DNA of 56,167 bases from Burkholderiales bacterium (GCA_003818495.1 RPRK01000010.1:1-56167); one strand, 5' to 3'. Positions 47,417 to 55,298 are shown, counted from the stretch's first letter. Translations and numbers: made by a program. Notes: generated by a model not told the origin, from the letters alone.

Positions 47417-47529
47417 GCGGACCCGGTCGACGCGACCTTCCGGACCCGCCAGTCTCCTCTCCAGCCCGTACAGATTTCTTCCTCCCTGGCTGGTTTGCCC
47501 CGGACCGAGTTCCGGGGCTTCTTTTTTTT
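47417..47529 (+). ncRNA. Candidate small RNA with CU-rich anti-Shine-Dalgarno loop
   Basis: The 328-bp gap between the cytochrome gene and livH holds a canonical terminator (47497-47529) that is not placed to end the cytochrome transcript, which has its own. A TAGATT at 47405-47410 could be a -10 box, giving an RNA of about 113 nt. Inside it CCAGCC (47461-47466) pairs with GGCTGG (47488-47493), exposing a loop with TTTCTTCCTCCCT (47475-47487), complementary to ribosome-binding sites; a second CU-rich tract lies at 47453-47462. The -35 region is poor. It could instead be a leader that attenuates livHMGF. Confidence 0.4.
47497..47529 (+). terminator. Strong Rho-independent terminator upstream of livH
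   Basis: GCCCCGGA (47497-47504) and TCCGGGGC (47511-47518) form a perfect 8-bp stem with a six-base loop, followed by TTC and eight T residues. It is the clearest intrinsic terminator in the window. It lies 67 bp before livH; a TAGAAT at 47559-47564 downstream may be the livH -10 box. Confidence 0.85.
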
Positions 47530-47595
47530 GCGGCGTATCGCAGCCCCGGCGAAGCAAGTAGAATCCGGCGATTTTTGGAAGCCGGACCGCGCCCG

Positions 47596-48525
47596 ATGGA
47601 CTTCGACATCCTGCTGCAGCAGATCCTGAACGGCCTGGTCCTCGGCAGCGTCTATGCGCTGGTCGCCCTCGGCTACACGATGGTCTACGGCATCCTGCAG
47701 CTGATCAACTTCGCCCACGGCGACGTGCTCATGGTCGGTGCGATGGTCGGCGTCACCGTCGCCGGACTGCTCGCCAACTCCGGGTTCCCCGGACCGGCCG
47801 TGCTGATCATCGCGCTGGCATGCGCGATCCCGGTCTGCGTGCTGCTCTCGCTGTTCGTCGAGCGGGTCGCCTACCGTCCGCTGCGCAACGCCCCTCGCCT
47901 CGCGCCGCTGATCACCGCGATCGGTGTCTCGATCGTGATCCAGACCGTCGCGATGATCATCTGGAAGCCGAACCCGATCGTGTTCCCCGACCTGCTGCCG
48001 ACGACGCCGATCGAGATCGGCGGGGCGCTGCTCGCGCCCAAGCAGGCGCTGATCCTGGTCGTGTCGGCGGTGATGATGATCGGCCTGATGCTGCTGGTGA
48101 ATCGCACGAAGCTCGGCAGGGCGATGCGGGCGACCGCCGAGAACCCCCGGATCGCCGGTCTGATGGGCGTGAACTCGAACCAGGTGATCGCCGCGACCTT
48201 CGCCATCGGAGCCTCGCTCGCGGCGGTCGCCGGCGTGCTGGTCGCGATGAACTACAACATCGCGCAGTTCAGCATGGGCTTCATCCCGGGGCTCAAGGCG
48301 TTCACCGCGGCAGTGCTCGGCGGCATCGGGAACCTCGCGGGCGCCGTGGTCGGCGGCCTGCTCCTCGGCATCATCGAGAGCCTCGGTGCAGGCTACATCG
48401 GCGACATCACCGGTGGCTTCCTCGGCAGCCACTACCAGGACATCTTCGCGTTCGTCGTGCTGATCGTGGTGCTGGTGTTCCGACCGTCCGGCATCATGGG
48501 CGAACGCGTCGCCGACCGGGCCTGA
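47596..48525 (+). CDS. livH: Branched-chain amino acid ABC permease LivH
   Basis: 309 residues, about eight membrane helices. LGYTMVYGILQLINFAHGDVLMVG (about 25-48) is the LivH signature, and a loop with LGRAMRATAENPRIAGLMGVN contacts the ATPase. The ATG at 47596 was chosen because the hydrophobic N-terminus MDFDILLQQILNGLVLGSVY follows; the longer frame upstream crosses the terminator. First gene of livHMGF. No receptor gene (livJ/livK) is adjacent, so the binding protein must be encoded elsewhere. Confidence 0.95.
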   Translation: MDFDILLQQILNGLVLGSVYALVALGYTMVYGILQLINFAHGDVLMVGAMVGVTVAGLLANSGFPGPAVLIIALACAIPVCVLLSLFVERVAYRPLRNAPRLAPLITAIGVSIVIQTVAMIIWKPNPIVFPDLLPTTPIEIGGALLAPKQALILVVSAVMMIGLMLLVNRTKLGRAMRATAENPRIAGLMGVNSNQVIAATFAIGASLAAVAGVLVAMNYNIAQFSMGFIPGLKAFTAAVLGGIGNLAGAVVGGLLLGIIESLGAGYIGDITGGFLGSHYQDIFAFVVLIVVLVFRPSGIMGERVADRA

Positions 48526-48553
48526 GCCCCGCCCTCTCGAAAGAACCCTCCAG

Positions 48554-49798
48554 ATGGCCGCTTCGCACGCCTCCTTCTTCCCGTCCTTCAAGGACAACCC
48601 GGTCGCCGCGTACGCCTCGGCGCTGATCGTCGCGATCGGGCTCGCGGTGCTGCCTTTCGTGGTCGGCAGCCAGGGCAACGCCTGGGTGCGGATCCTCGAT
48701 TTCGCGCTGCTCTACGTGATGCTCGCACTCGGGCTGAACATCGTCGTGGGCTACGCCGGACTGCTGGACCTGGGCTACGTCGCGTTCTACGCGGTCGGCG
48801 CCTACATGTACGCGCTGCTCGCCTCGCCCCACCTGGCGGAGAACTTCGAGTTCATCCAGCAGATGTTCCCGGACGGCCTGCACAATTCGATCTGGCTGGT
48901 GGTGCCACTGGGGGCTGCGATCGCGGCGCTGTTCGGCGTGATGCTGGGCGCGCCGACGCTGCGGCTGCGCGGCGACTACCTCGCGATCGTCACGCTCGGG
49001 TTCGGCGAGATCGTCCGGATCTTCATGAACAACCTGAACTCGCCGGTGAACATCACCAACGGGCCGCAGGGCATCAGCAACATCGATCCGATCTCGTTGG
49101 GCGGGATGAGCCTGGGCAAGACGCAGACGATCCTCGGCATCACGATGCCGTCGGTCTACCTGTACTACTACCTGTTCCTCGCGCTCGCGATCGTGATCAT
49201 CGTGCTGACGATCCGCCTGCAGGACTCGCGGCTCGGACGGGCGTGGATGGCCATCCGCGAGGACGAGATCGCGGCCAAGGCGATGGGCATCAACACCCGC
49301 AACGTCAAGCTGCTGGCGTTCGCGATGGGTGCCTCGTTCGGCGGCGTGGCCGGGGCGATGTTCTCGGCCTTCCAGGGCTTCGTCTCGCCCGAGAGCTTCA
49401 CCCTCATGGAGTCGATCGTCATCGTCGCGATGGTCGTGCTCGGCGGCATGGGACACGTGCCGGGCGTGATCCTCGGCGCGATCCTGCTGTACGCGATCCC
49501 GGAGGTCCTGCGCTACGTCGCCAAGCCGGTGCAGGAGGCCGTCTTCGGTCACGAGGTCGTCGCGCCCGAGGCCTTGCGCATGCTGCTGTTCGGCCTGGCG
49601 ATGGTCGTCGTGATGCTGTATCGCCCCGAAGGCCTGTGGCCGGCGCCCAGGCATGGAGCGAAGCGGCTTGCCGGAAAGGACGAGGGCGGTGGCGGTGGCG
49701 GTGGCGCCGGTCTGACATCGCCCTCGGCCGATCCGTCCCCCGTCGGCGGCGCAGTCGCGGCCGCGGCGTCCGACGCGAAGATCGGAGGGGTGCGATGA
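48554..49798 (+). CDS. livM: Branched-chain amino acid ABC permease LivM
   Basis: 414 residues. The membrane domain has LALGLNIVVGYAGLLDLGYVAFYAVGA (family signature) and the ATPase-contact loop LGRAWMAIREDEIAAKAMGIN. After the last helix an unusual tail of about 45 residues follows: a run of seven glycines, then Ser/Pro/Ala-rich sequence ending DAKIGGVR. The tail is coded by GGTGGC repeats and is not part of the conserved fold. The gene lies 28 bp after livH and overlaps livG as ATGA. Confidence 0.94.
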   Translation: MAASHASFFPSFKDNPVAAYASALIVAIGLAVLPFVVGSQGNAWVRILDFALLYVMLALGLNIVVGYAGLLDLGYVAFYAVGAYMYALLASPHLAENFEFIQQMFPDGLHNSIWLVVPLGAAIAALFGVMLGAPTLRLRGDYLAIVTLGFGEIVRIFMNNLNSPVNITNGPQGISNIDPISLGGMSLGKTQTILGITMPSVYLYYYLFLALAIVIIVLTIRLQDSRLGRAWMAIREDEIAAKAMGINTRNVKLLAFAMGASFGGVAGAMFSAFQGFVSPESFTLMESIVIVAMVVLGGMGHVPGVILGAILLYAIPEVLRYVAKPVQEAVFGHEVVAPEALRMLLFGLAMVVVMLYRPEGLWPAPRHGAKRLAGKDEGGGGGGGAGLTSPSADPSPVGGAVAAAASDAKIGGVR

Positions 49799-50610
49799 GC
49801 GCGGTGCAGTCGAGTCCCGGCACCCGACCCGCGGCCGGCGGCACGACGCCGCTGCTCGCAGTCGAGGGCGTCAACAAGCGCTTCGGCGGTCTGCAGGCGC
49901 TGTCCGACGTCGGCGTGCGCATCGAACGCGGACAGATCTACGGGCTGATCGGACCGAACGGCGCGGGCAAGACCACGTTCTTCAACGTGATCACCGGCCT
50001 GTACACGCCGGACTCGGGGAGCTTCACGCTCGACGGCACCCCGTACGAGCCGACCGCCGTGCACAAGGTCGCCGAGGCCGGCATCGCGCGCACGTTCCAG
50101 AACATCCGGCTGTTCGCCGAGATGACGGTGCTCGAGAACGTGATGGTCGGCCGCCACATCCGCACGAACTGCGGCGCCTGGGCGGCGATGCTGCGGCTGC
50201 CGGTGCAGCGCCGGGAAGAGGCCGCGATCCGGGAACGGGCGACGGCGCTGCTCGACTACGTCGGCATCGGCCGCTTCGCCGACTACCAGTCGCGCACCCT
50301 GTCCTACGGTGACCAGCGACGGCTCGAGATCGCGCGCGCACTGGCCACCGATCCGAAGCTGCTCGCCCTCGACGAGCCGGCCGCCGGCATGAACGCGACC
50401 GAGAAGGTGGCGCTGCGGGGGCTGCTCGAGCAGATCCGCGACGACGGCAAGACCATCCTGCTGATCGAGCACGACGTGAAGCTGGTGATGGGCCTGTGCG
50501 ACCGCGTGACCGTGCTCGACTACGGCAAGGTGATCGCGCAGGGACTTCCCGCCGACGTCCAGCGCGACAAGGCGGTCATCGAGGCGTACCTGGGAGCGGG
50601 TCATGACTGA
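49795..50610 (+). CDS. livG: Branched-chain amino acid ABC ATPase LivG
   Basis: 271 residues. Walker A GLIGPNGAGKTTFFN near 50-64, GIARTFQNIRLFAEMTVLENVMVG with the Q-loop, signature LSYGDQRRLEIARAL, Walker B LLALDEPAAGMNATE and the H-loop LLIEHDVKLVM. The extra sequence between Q-loop and signature is typical of LivG. The ATG overlaps the livM stop, and the end overlaps livF by eight bases. Confidence 0.95.
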   Translation: MSAVQSSPGTRPAAGGTTPLLAVEGVNKRFGGLQALSDVGVRIERGQIYGLIGPNGAGKTTFFNVITGLYTPDSGSFTLDGTPYEPTAVHKVAEAGIARTFQNIRLFAEMTVLENVMVGRHIRTNCGAWAAMLRLPVQRREEAAIRERATALLDYVGIGRFADYQSRTLSYGDQRRLEIARALATDPKLLALDEPAAGMNATEKVALRGLLEQIRDDGKTILLIEHDVKLVMGLCDRVTVLDYGKVIAQGLPADVQRDKAVIEAYLGAGHD

Positions 50611-51325
50611 GACCGTGCTGTCGGTCAAGGGCCTGAAGGTCGCCTACGGCGGCATCCAGGCGGTCAAGGGCGTGGACCTGGAGGTCCGCTCGGGCGAGCT
50701 GATCGCGCTGATCGGGGCGAACGGCGCCGGCAAGACCACCACGATGAAGGCGATCACCGGCACGCTGCAGCCGGCCGCGGGCGAGATCGCCTACTACGGC
50801 CGCTCGATCAAGGGCCAGGGTTCGTATCAGCTGGTCGGTCAGGGGCTGGCGATGGTGCCCGAAGGCCGCGGCGTGTTCGCGCGGATGACCATCGTCGAGA
50901 ACCTGCTGATGGGGGCGTACACCCGCGACGACAAGGCACAGATCCAGGCCGACATCGACCGCATGTTCGCCACCTTCCCCAGGCTCAAGGAACGTGCGCA
51001 GCAGCTCGCCGGCACGATGTCCGGAGGGGAGCAGCAGATGCTCGCGATGGCACGCGCGCTGATGAGCCGTCCCAAGCTGCTGCTGCTCGACGAGCCCAGC
51101 ATGGGCCTGTCGCCGATCATGGTCGAGAAGATCTTCGAGGTGATCCGCTCGGTCCACGCGCAGGGGACGACGCTGCTGCTGGTCGAGCAGAACGCCAAGC
51201 TCGCGCTGATGGCCGCGGACCGCGCCTACGTCATGGACTCGGGCCTGATCACGATGACCGACGAGGCCAAGCGCATGCTCAGCGATCCTCGCGTGCGGGC
51301 CGCCTATCTCGGCGAGGCACACTGA
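50603..51325 (+). CDS. livF: Branched-chain amino acid ABC ATPase LivF
   Basis: 240 residues. GYG-like start LKVAYGGIQAVKGVDLEV, Walker A LIGANGAGKTTTMK, the LivF-specific GLAMVPEGRGVFARMTIVENL, signature MSGGEQQMLAMARAL and Walker B LLLLDEPSMGLSP. It ends the livHMGF operon; a stem-loop follows directly. Compared with the importer at the left edge of the window, this one has more canonical motifs and is the more certain branched-chain amino acid system. Confidence 0.96.
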   Translation: MTETVLSVKGLKVAYGGIQAVKGVDLEVRSGELIALIGANGAGKTTTMKAITGTLQPAAGEIAYYGRSIKGQGSYQLVGQGLAMVPEGRGVFARMTIVENLLMGAYTRDDKAQIQADIDRMFATFPRLKERAQQLAGTMSGGEQQMLAMARALMSRPKLLLLDEPSMGLSPIMVEKIFEVIRSVHAQGTTLLLVEQNAKLALMAADRAYVMDSGLITMTDEAKRMLSDPRVRAAYLGEAH

Positions 51326-51350
51326 GGGGACGGCCCCGCGGGGCCGCCCC
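51326..51350. terminator. GC-rich stem-loop after livF
   Basis: GGGG(A)CGGCCCC pairs with GGGGCCGCCCC through about eleven base pairs with one bulged A, immediately after the livF stop and 24 bp before the end of the convergent DUF4242 gene. There is no T-run. It could end or protect transcripts from both sides. Confidence 0.45.
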
Positions 51351-51374
51351 GACGGACCGCTTGACCGACGGGCC

Positions 51375-51647
51375 TCAGACGGTGTCGGGCGACATCCGGG
51401 CGACTTCCACCAGCCGTTCGTAGGGCATGCCCGCACGCTCGTTGAGATCGACCACCGCCTCGCGCGTCGGTGCCTCGAAATAGCAGTGGGTCTGAGACGT
51501 CTCGGGCAGGAAGAAGCTCTGCAGCCAGCGCACGTCGCACCCCTCGGTCTGCATGCCGACCGCGCAGGACTTGATCCGGGCACCGGCGCCCTTGAGGGCG
51601 TCCTGGGTCAGGTCGGGGAGGTGGCGGATGGCGACGTACAGAGGCAT
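51375..51647 (-). CDS. DUF4242-family small protein
   Basis: 90 residues, a single ferredoxin-like fold: MPLYVAIRHLPDLTQDALKGA, then VRWLQSFFLPETSQTHCYFEAPTREAVVDLNERAG. This matches the DUF4242 family, one member of which (from Streptomyces) binds nickel; the aromatic and Cys/His residues in THCYFEAP are the conserved part. No signal peptide. It is convergent with livF and lies 46 bp after the Clp-N/HTH gene on the same strand. Function unknown. Confidence 0.82.
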   Translation of the reverse strand: MPLYVAIRHLPDLTQDALKGAGARIKSCAVGMQTEGCDVRWLQSFFLPETSQTHCYFEAPTREAVVDLNERAGMPYERLVEVARMSPDTV

Positions 51648-51693
51648 GGCTCGGAACTCCGGATGCAGGCCTGCCGGTGATCGGCCCGCCTGA

Positions 51694-52428
51694 TCAGGAT
51701 TCTACCGGCGCTCCGGCCTGCGGATGCCGCCGCGCGGGAATCGGATGGTCGAGGGCGTGCAGCAGCGCCAGGAGCGCGGCCAGGTCCTCGCGGCGGATGC
51801 GGACGGTCAGATGGTCACCGGGGACGCGGAACGCGGGCAGCTTGCCGGCCCGCACGTAGCCGCGCAGGACATCCAGGGACACGCCCAGTGCACGCGCCGC
51901 CTCCTCCTGGGGGACCAGCTCCTCGAGCCCGACCAGCGGCGGGGGCGGCGCCGGGCGCGACGGCACGTGCGGCCGGCGCGGCGGCGCGATGGACGAGAGC
52001 AGCCGTCGCCAGCCGGTGGGATCGATGCCGTGCTGCACGGCGATGCGGGCGAAGGTGGGAATCGAGTGATCGCCGAGCGCCACCAGGAGGTGGATCGGCG
52101 CGATCCTGACCTCGCCGTCGGCGCGCGCGACGCGTGCCGCGCGCTCGAAGGCCGCCGCCGCGGCCGGCGTGTAGCGGGGCCTGACCCGGACGTCCACGTC
52201 GGGCAGGTCGAAGCACGGCTCGAGCTCGGAGAGATCGATCATCCGCTCGCCGAGGTCGACCATGCCGAAACGTGCGATCGACAGCAGCATGCCGGCGAGC
52301 AGGTCGTCCGGTTCGACCCAGGCGGCGCCTCGGGCCCGCGCACGCTCGATCGCCTGGGTGGTGCCCACCAGGACGCGATCGGGGTCGTGAAGCCAGGCAG
52401 CGAGGGTCAAGTCGAAGGGGAGCGACAC
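51694..52428 (-). CDS. Clp N-terminal-like domain fused to an excisionase-type helix-turn-helix
   Basis: 244 residues. The first half has two Clp-N-like helical repeats: RVLVGTTQAIERARARGAAW with EPDDLLAGMLLSIARFG, and YTPAAAAAFERAARVARADG with IAPIHLLVALGDHSIPTFARIAVQHGID. After a Pro-rich linker (about 147-162) comes an excisionase/MerR-like DNA-binding segment, VPQEEAARALGVSLDVLRGYVRAGKLPAFRVPGDH and VRIRREDLAALL. There is no ATPase domain. The GTG start at 52428 lies close behind a promoter that resembles a heat-shock promoter. A regulator that senses proteins or partners of the Clp system is plausible but unproven. Confidence 0.8.
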   Translation of the reverse strand: MSLPFDLTLAAWLHDPDRVLVGTTQAIERARARGAAWVEPDDLLAGMLLSIARFGMVDLGERMIDLSELEPCFDLPDVDVRVRPRYTPAAAAAFERAARVARADGEVRIAPIHLLVALGDHSIPTFARIAVQHGIDPTGWRRLLSSIAPPRRPHVPSRPAPPPPLVGLEELVPQEEAARALGVSLDVLRGYVRAGKLPAFRVPGDHLTVRIRREDLAALLALLHALDHPIPARRHPQAGAPVES

Positions 52429-52441
52429 AAAGATTCACAGA

Positions 52442-52470
52442 CAATGGGCAAAATACCCACGCCTGTCAAG
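52442..52470 (-). promoter_or_regulatory. Promoter of the Clp-N/HTH gene, sigma32-like
   Basis: On the minus strand CTTGAC (52465-52470) and GCCCATTG (52442-52449) are 15 bp apart, resembling the heat-shock pattern CTTGAA-N13-15-CCCCATnT. The same sequence can be read as sigma70: TTGACA, 17 bp, CATTGT. Either way transcription starts about 6-7 bases before the GTG. Confidence 0.45.
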
Positions 52471-52586
52471 CTTGTGCGATGCCCGTCGTCGGGAACGCCC
52501 CACGCGATGACCGACGCCCGCCGGGGCCGCCCTGTCCGGGACGCCCCGCGGCTGGAGGGACTGCCGCAGGCCCTGCCGCGCCCGCT

Positions 52587-53633
52587 TCAGCCGGCCGCGG
52601 CGGGCGAGTCTGCAGCGGTCGTGAACGCGTCCGCGAAGAACTCGTCTTCGGGCAGCCCGCAGCGGGCGGTGAAGTCGGCCTTCGCGGAGTCGACGACGAT
52701 CGGTGCGCCGCAGGCGTAGACCTGGAAGGCCGACAGGTCGGGGAAGTCTTCCATGACCGCGCGATGGACGAATCCGCCGCGCCCGCTCCAGCCGTCCTCG
52801 GGCAGCGGATCGGACACCACCGGCACGTAGCGGAAATGAGGCATTTCCGCCGCCCAGCGCTCGCACAGCTCATGTCGATACAGGTCCTGCGGCCGGCGCC
52901 CGCCCCAGTACAGCGTCATCGGGCGGGTGATGCCCTTGTGGCTGGCGTGCTCGACGATCGCCTTGATCGGGGCGAAGCCGGTGCCGCTCGCGACGAGGAC
53001 GATCGGCTTGACGCTGTCCTCGCGCAGGAAGAAGGTCCCCATCGGCCCTTCGAAGCGCAGGATGTCGCGCTCCTTGACCGCCGGCTGCACCGCGCCGAAG
53101 AGCGGGTCGGTGAACTTGCCGCCGGGCATGTGGCGGATGTGCAGTTCCACCTGGTCGGCGGCGTGCGGCGCGCCGGCCATGGAGTAGCTGCGGCGCGTCC
53201 CGTCCTTGAGGATCAGTTCGACGTACTGCCCGGCCAGGTACTGCAGGCGTTCGTTGGCCGGCAGCTGCAGGCGCACGACGACCACGTCCGGAGCCGCGCG
53301 CTCGATCGACGCGACCCGGCAGGGCATCTTGCGGATCGGCACGTCGCCGGCCGCCGCGATCACCCGGGCCTCGATCGTCAGATCGCCCGTCGCCTTCGCG
53401 CAGCACAGCAGCGCGAACCCGCGCTCGGCGTCTTCCGGCTTCAGGGCGGCCGGCTGGTGAGGCCCCTGGTGGATCGAGCCTTCGACGACCTTCGACCTGC
53501 AGGAGCCGCAGGCGCCGTTCTTGCAGCCGTACGGAAGCACGACGCCTTGCCTCAGACCGGCCTCGAGCACGGTCTCGTCGGGCTCGACCGCGAACTGCTT
53601 GCCGCTGGGCATGACGGTGACGGTGAATGTCAT
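52587..53633 (-). CDS. Ferredoxin/flavin reductase, CDP-6-deoxy-delta-3,4-glucoseen reductase-like
   Basis: 348 residues. An N-terminal plant-type [2Fe-2S] domain has Cys37, Cys42, Cys45 and a Cys pair at 77/78 (PYGCKNGACGSCRSK; FALLCCAKA). It is followed by an FAD-binding barrel (RRSYSMAGAP) and an NAD(P)-binding domain (LVASGTGFAPIKAIVEH; VYACGAP). It moves electrons from NAD(P)H through FAD to the iron-sulfur cluster. Betaproteobacteria often carry such a protein named for AscD, but without deoxysugar genes nearby; none are seen here, so the name should not be read as the substrate. Its ATG is 16 bp from the divergent epimerase ATG. Confidence 0.88.
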   Translation of the reverse strand: MTFTVTVMPSGKQFAVEPDETVLEAGLRQGVVLPYGCKNGACGSCRSKVVEGSIHQGPHQPAALKPEDAERGFALLCCAKATGDLTIEARVIAAAGDVPIRKMPCRVASIERAAPDVVVVRLQLPANERLQYLAGQYVELILKDGTRRSYSMAGAPHAADQVELHIRHMPGGKFTDPLFGAVQPAVKERDILRFEGPMGTFFLREDSVKPIVLVASGTGFAPIKAIVEHASHKGITRPMTLYWGGRRPQDLYRHELCERWAAEMPHFRYVPVVSDPLPEDGWSGRGGFVHRAVMEDFPDLSAFQVYACGAPIVVDSAKADFTARCGLPEDEFFADAFTTAADSPAAAG

Positions 53634-53637
53634 CTCG

Positions 53638-53652
53638 TAGAATCGCCGGATG
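53638..53652 (+). promoter_or_regulatory. Epimerase-gene -10 box placed for leaderless transcription
   Basis: TAGAAT (53638-53643) ends six bases before the ATG at 53650, so the expected transcription start is the start codon itself. No ribosome site intervenes. The -35 region lies inside the divergent reductase gene and is weak. On the other strand a GATAAT at 53669-53674 could serve the reductase gene. Confidence 0.5.
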
Positions 53653-54600
53653 GGGACGCGAAGGCCGCATTATCGCTCACTGCCGCGGCGCTTCCGGCGA
53701 CCGGCGGTGCTCGTGCTCGGCTGCGGCGACGTCGGACTGCGATTCGCGCGCGCCCAGGCGCATCGCATGCGCGTCATCGGCGTCGTGCGGCGCGCAGAGG
53801 CCGCCGATGCGGTGCGGGCCGCCGGTGCGGTGCCGATCCGAGCCGACCTCGACGACCGTCGCACCCTGCGCCGGCTGGCTGGCCTGGCGCCCCGCGTGCT
53901 CCACAGCGCCCCGCCGCCTGGAGAGGGACGCGACGATCCGCGCACCCGGCGGGCACTCGCGGCACTGCATGCGGCGCGCATCTGGGTCTACTTCAGCACC
54001 ACCGGCGTCTATGGCGACTGCGGCGGTGCGTCCTTCGACGAGACCCGCGCGGTGGCCCCGCGCAACGATCGCGCGGTCCGGCGCGTGGCCGCCGAGCGCC
54101 GGCTGCGGCGGCGGGCCGCCACCGGTGCGATCCGCGTCACGGTGCTGCGCGTGCCGGGCATCTACGCGGCCGAGCGCCTGCCGATCGAGCGGCTGCAGCG
54201 GGGCACGCCGGCCCTGCTGGACGCGGACGACGTCCATACCAACCACATCCATGCCGACGACCTCGCCCGCATCGCATCCGTCACGATGTGGCGCGGCCGT
54301 TCGCAGCGCACGGTGCACGCCGTCGACGACACGACGATGAAGATGGGGCAGTACTTCGATGCGGTCGCGAAGGCGTTCGACCTGCCGCGCCCTCCCCGCC
54401 TGAGCCGCGAGACGCTCCGTGCTGCGGTCTCCCCGGTGCTCTGGAGCTTCATGTCGGAGTCGCGCCGGCTGGACAACCGTCGCCTGCGCCGCGAGTTGCG
54501 CGTCCGTCTGCGCTGGCCGACGGTCGATACGTTCCTGCGGGCGCACGGCACCTCCCGCGGCCCGGGCGGCGCACCCTCGGCAGGGTCGCCCGTGCTATGA
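53650..54600 (+). CDS. NAD-dependent epimerase/dehydratase-like protein (extended SDR)
   Basis: 316 residues. The cofactor motif is VLVLGCGDVGLRFAR near 21-35; the active-site region reads WVYFSTTGVYGDCGGASFDETR (the YxxxK pair of classical SDRs is not present), and VLRVPGIYAAERLPIERL follows. This is the YeeZ-like group of extended SDRs, whose reaction is unknown. The N- and C-terminal tails are Arg/Pro- and Gly-rich. It ends 48 bp before tRNA-Thr, on the same strand. Confidence 0.85.
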   Translation: MGTRRPHYRSLPRRFRRPAVLVLGCGDVGLRFARAQAHRMRVIGVVRRAEAADAVRAAGAVPIRADLDDRRTLRRLAGLAPRVLHSAPPPGEGRDDPRTRRALAALHAARIWVYFSTTGVYGDCGGASFDETRAVAPRNDRAVRRVAAERRLRRRAATGAIRVTVLRVPGIYAAERLPIERLQRGTPALLDADDVHTNHIHADDLARIASVTMWRGRSQRTVHAVDDTTMKMGQYFDAVAKAFDLPRPPRLSRETLRAAVSPVLWSFMSESRRLDNRRLRRELRVRLRWPTVDTFLRAHGTSRGPGGAPSAGSPVL

Positions 54601-54648
54601 TGAAAGGCTCTGCTCGGAGAAGCGGCGATGGCCGTGGAACCGACGCAC

Positions 54649-54724
<76 letters not shown>

Positions 54725-54738
54725 GGATCCATGGCACG

Positions 54739-54763
54739 AACGGCCCCTCGCGGGCCGTTCTGC
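54739..54763 (+). terminator. Rho-independent terminator after tRNA-Thr
   Basis: AACGGCCC (54739-54746) and GGGCCGTT (54752-54759) with a five-base loop, then CTGCTTTT. It lies 14 bases after the CCA end and should terminate the tRNA transcript. Confidence 0.8.
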
Positions 54764-54779
54764 TTTTCCGGAGCCGGCG

Positions 54780-55298
54780 CTAGAGCCGAAGGTCGCGGGT
54801 GTTCTGACGCCCCCCGCGCTCGATGGCGCCGCGCATCGCGCCGATCGCGGTCTGCGAGCCGGCGAGGGAGAAGCGCAGGACCCGGAAGGCATCGCCGTCG
54901 ATCGGGAACGCAATGCCGATCCGCTTCGAGCCTCGCACCAGGGTGTCGATCTGATCGAAATTCTCGAACGCGTACCGGAACAGCGGACGGCCTTCGGCAT
55001 TGCGGCCGTCGAGCGCACCGCGGCAGACCAGCGTGACCGCGTCGGCGCCGCCCTCGCCGTTGGCCACCGCGGGATAGCGTGCGCCGTCCCGGCACGAGGC
55101 CGTGAACGCGACGAGGTACGTGCAGCTGCGGTCCTGCGGATCGCACCACTGCCCGAAGACATTGCCGCTGTCGTTGACGGTCGCCGCGTAGAAGCTCTTC
55201 TGCGCGTCATGGATCCAGTCGCCTGACGCCTGGGCCTGAACGGTCCAGGGCAACGCCGCGGCAGCAAGCGCCGCAAGCGCGCGAATCGGTCGGTGCAT
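54780..55298 (-). CDS. Exported protein of unknown function
   Basis: 172 residues with a clear signal peptide (IRALAALAAAALPWTVQAQA). The mature protein begins SGDWIHDAQKSFYAATVNDSGNVFGQWCDPQDRSCTYLVAF and contains four Cys, which could form two periplasmic disulfides. Later segments are FRYAFENFDQIDTLVRGSKRIGIAFPIDG and FSLAGSQTAIGAMRGAIERGG. I do not recognise the family; the pattern of a response value computed from a Cys-rich small beta protein resembles the invasion-associated (IalB-like) group only vaguely. It is a single gene convergent with tRNA-Thr. Confidence 0.8.
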   Translation of the reverse strand: MHRPIRALAALAAAALPWTVQAQASGDWIHDAQKSFYAATVNDSGNVFGQWCDPQDRSCTYLVAFTASCRDGARYPAVANGEGGADAVTLVCRGALDGRNAEGRPLFRYAFENFDQIDTLVRGSKRIGIAFPIDGDAFRVLRFSLAGSQTAIGAMRGAIERGGRQNTRDLRL

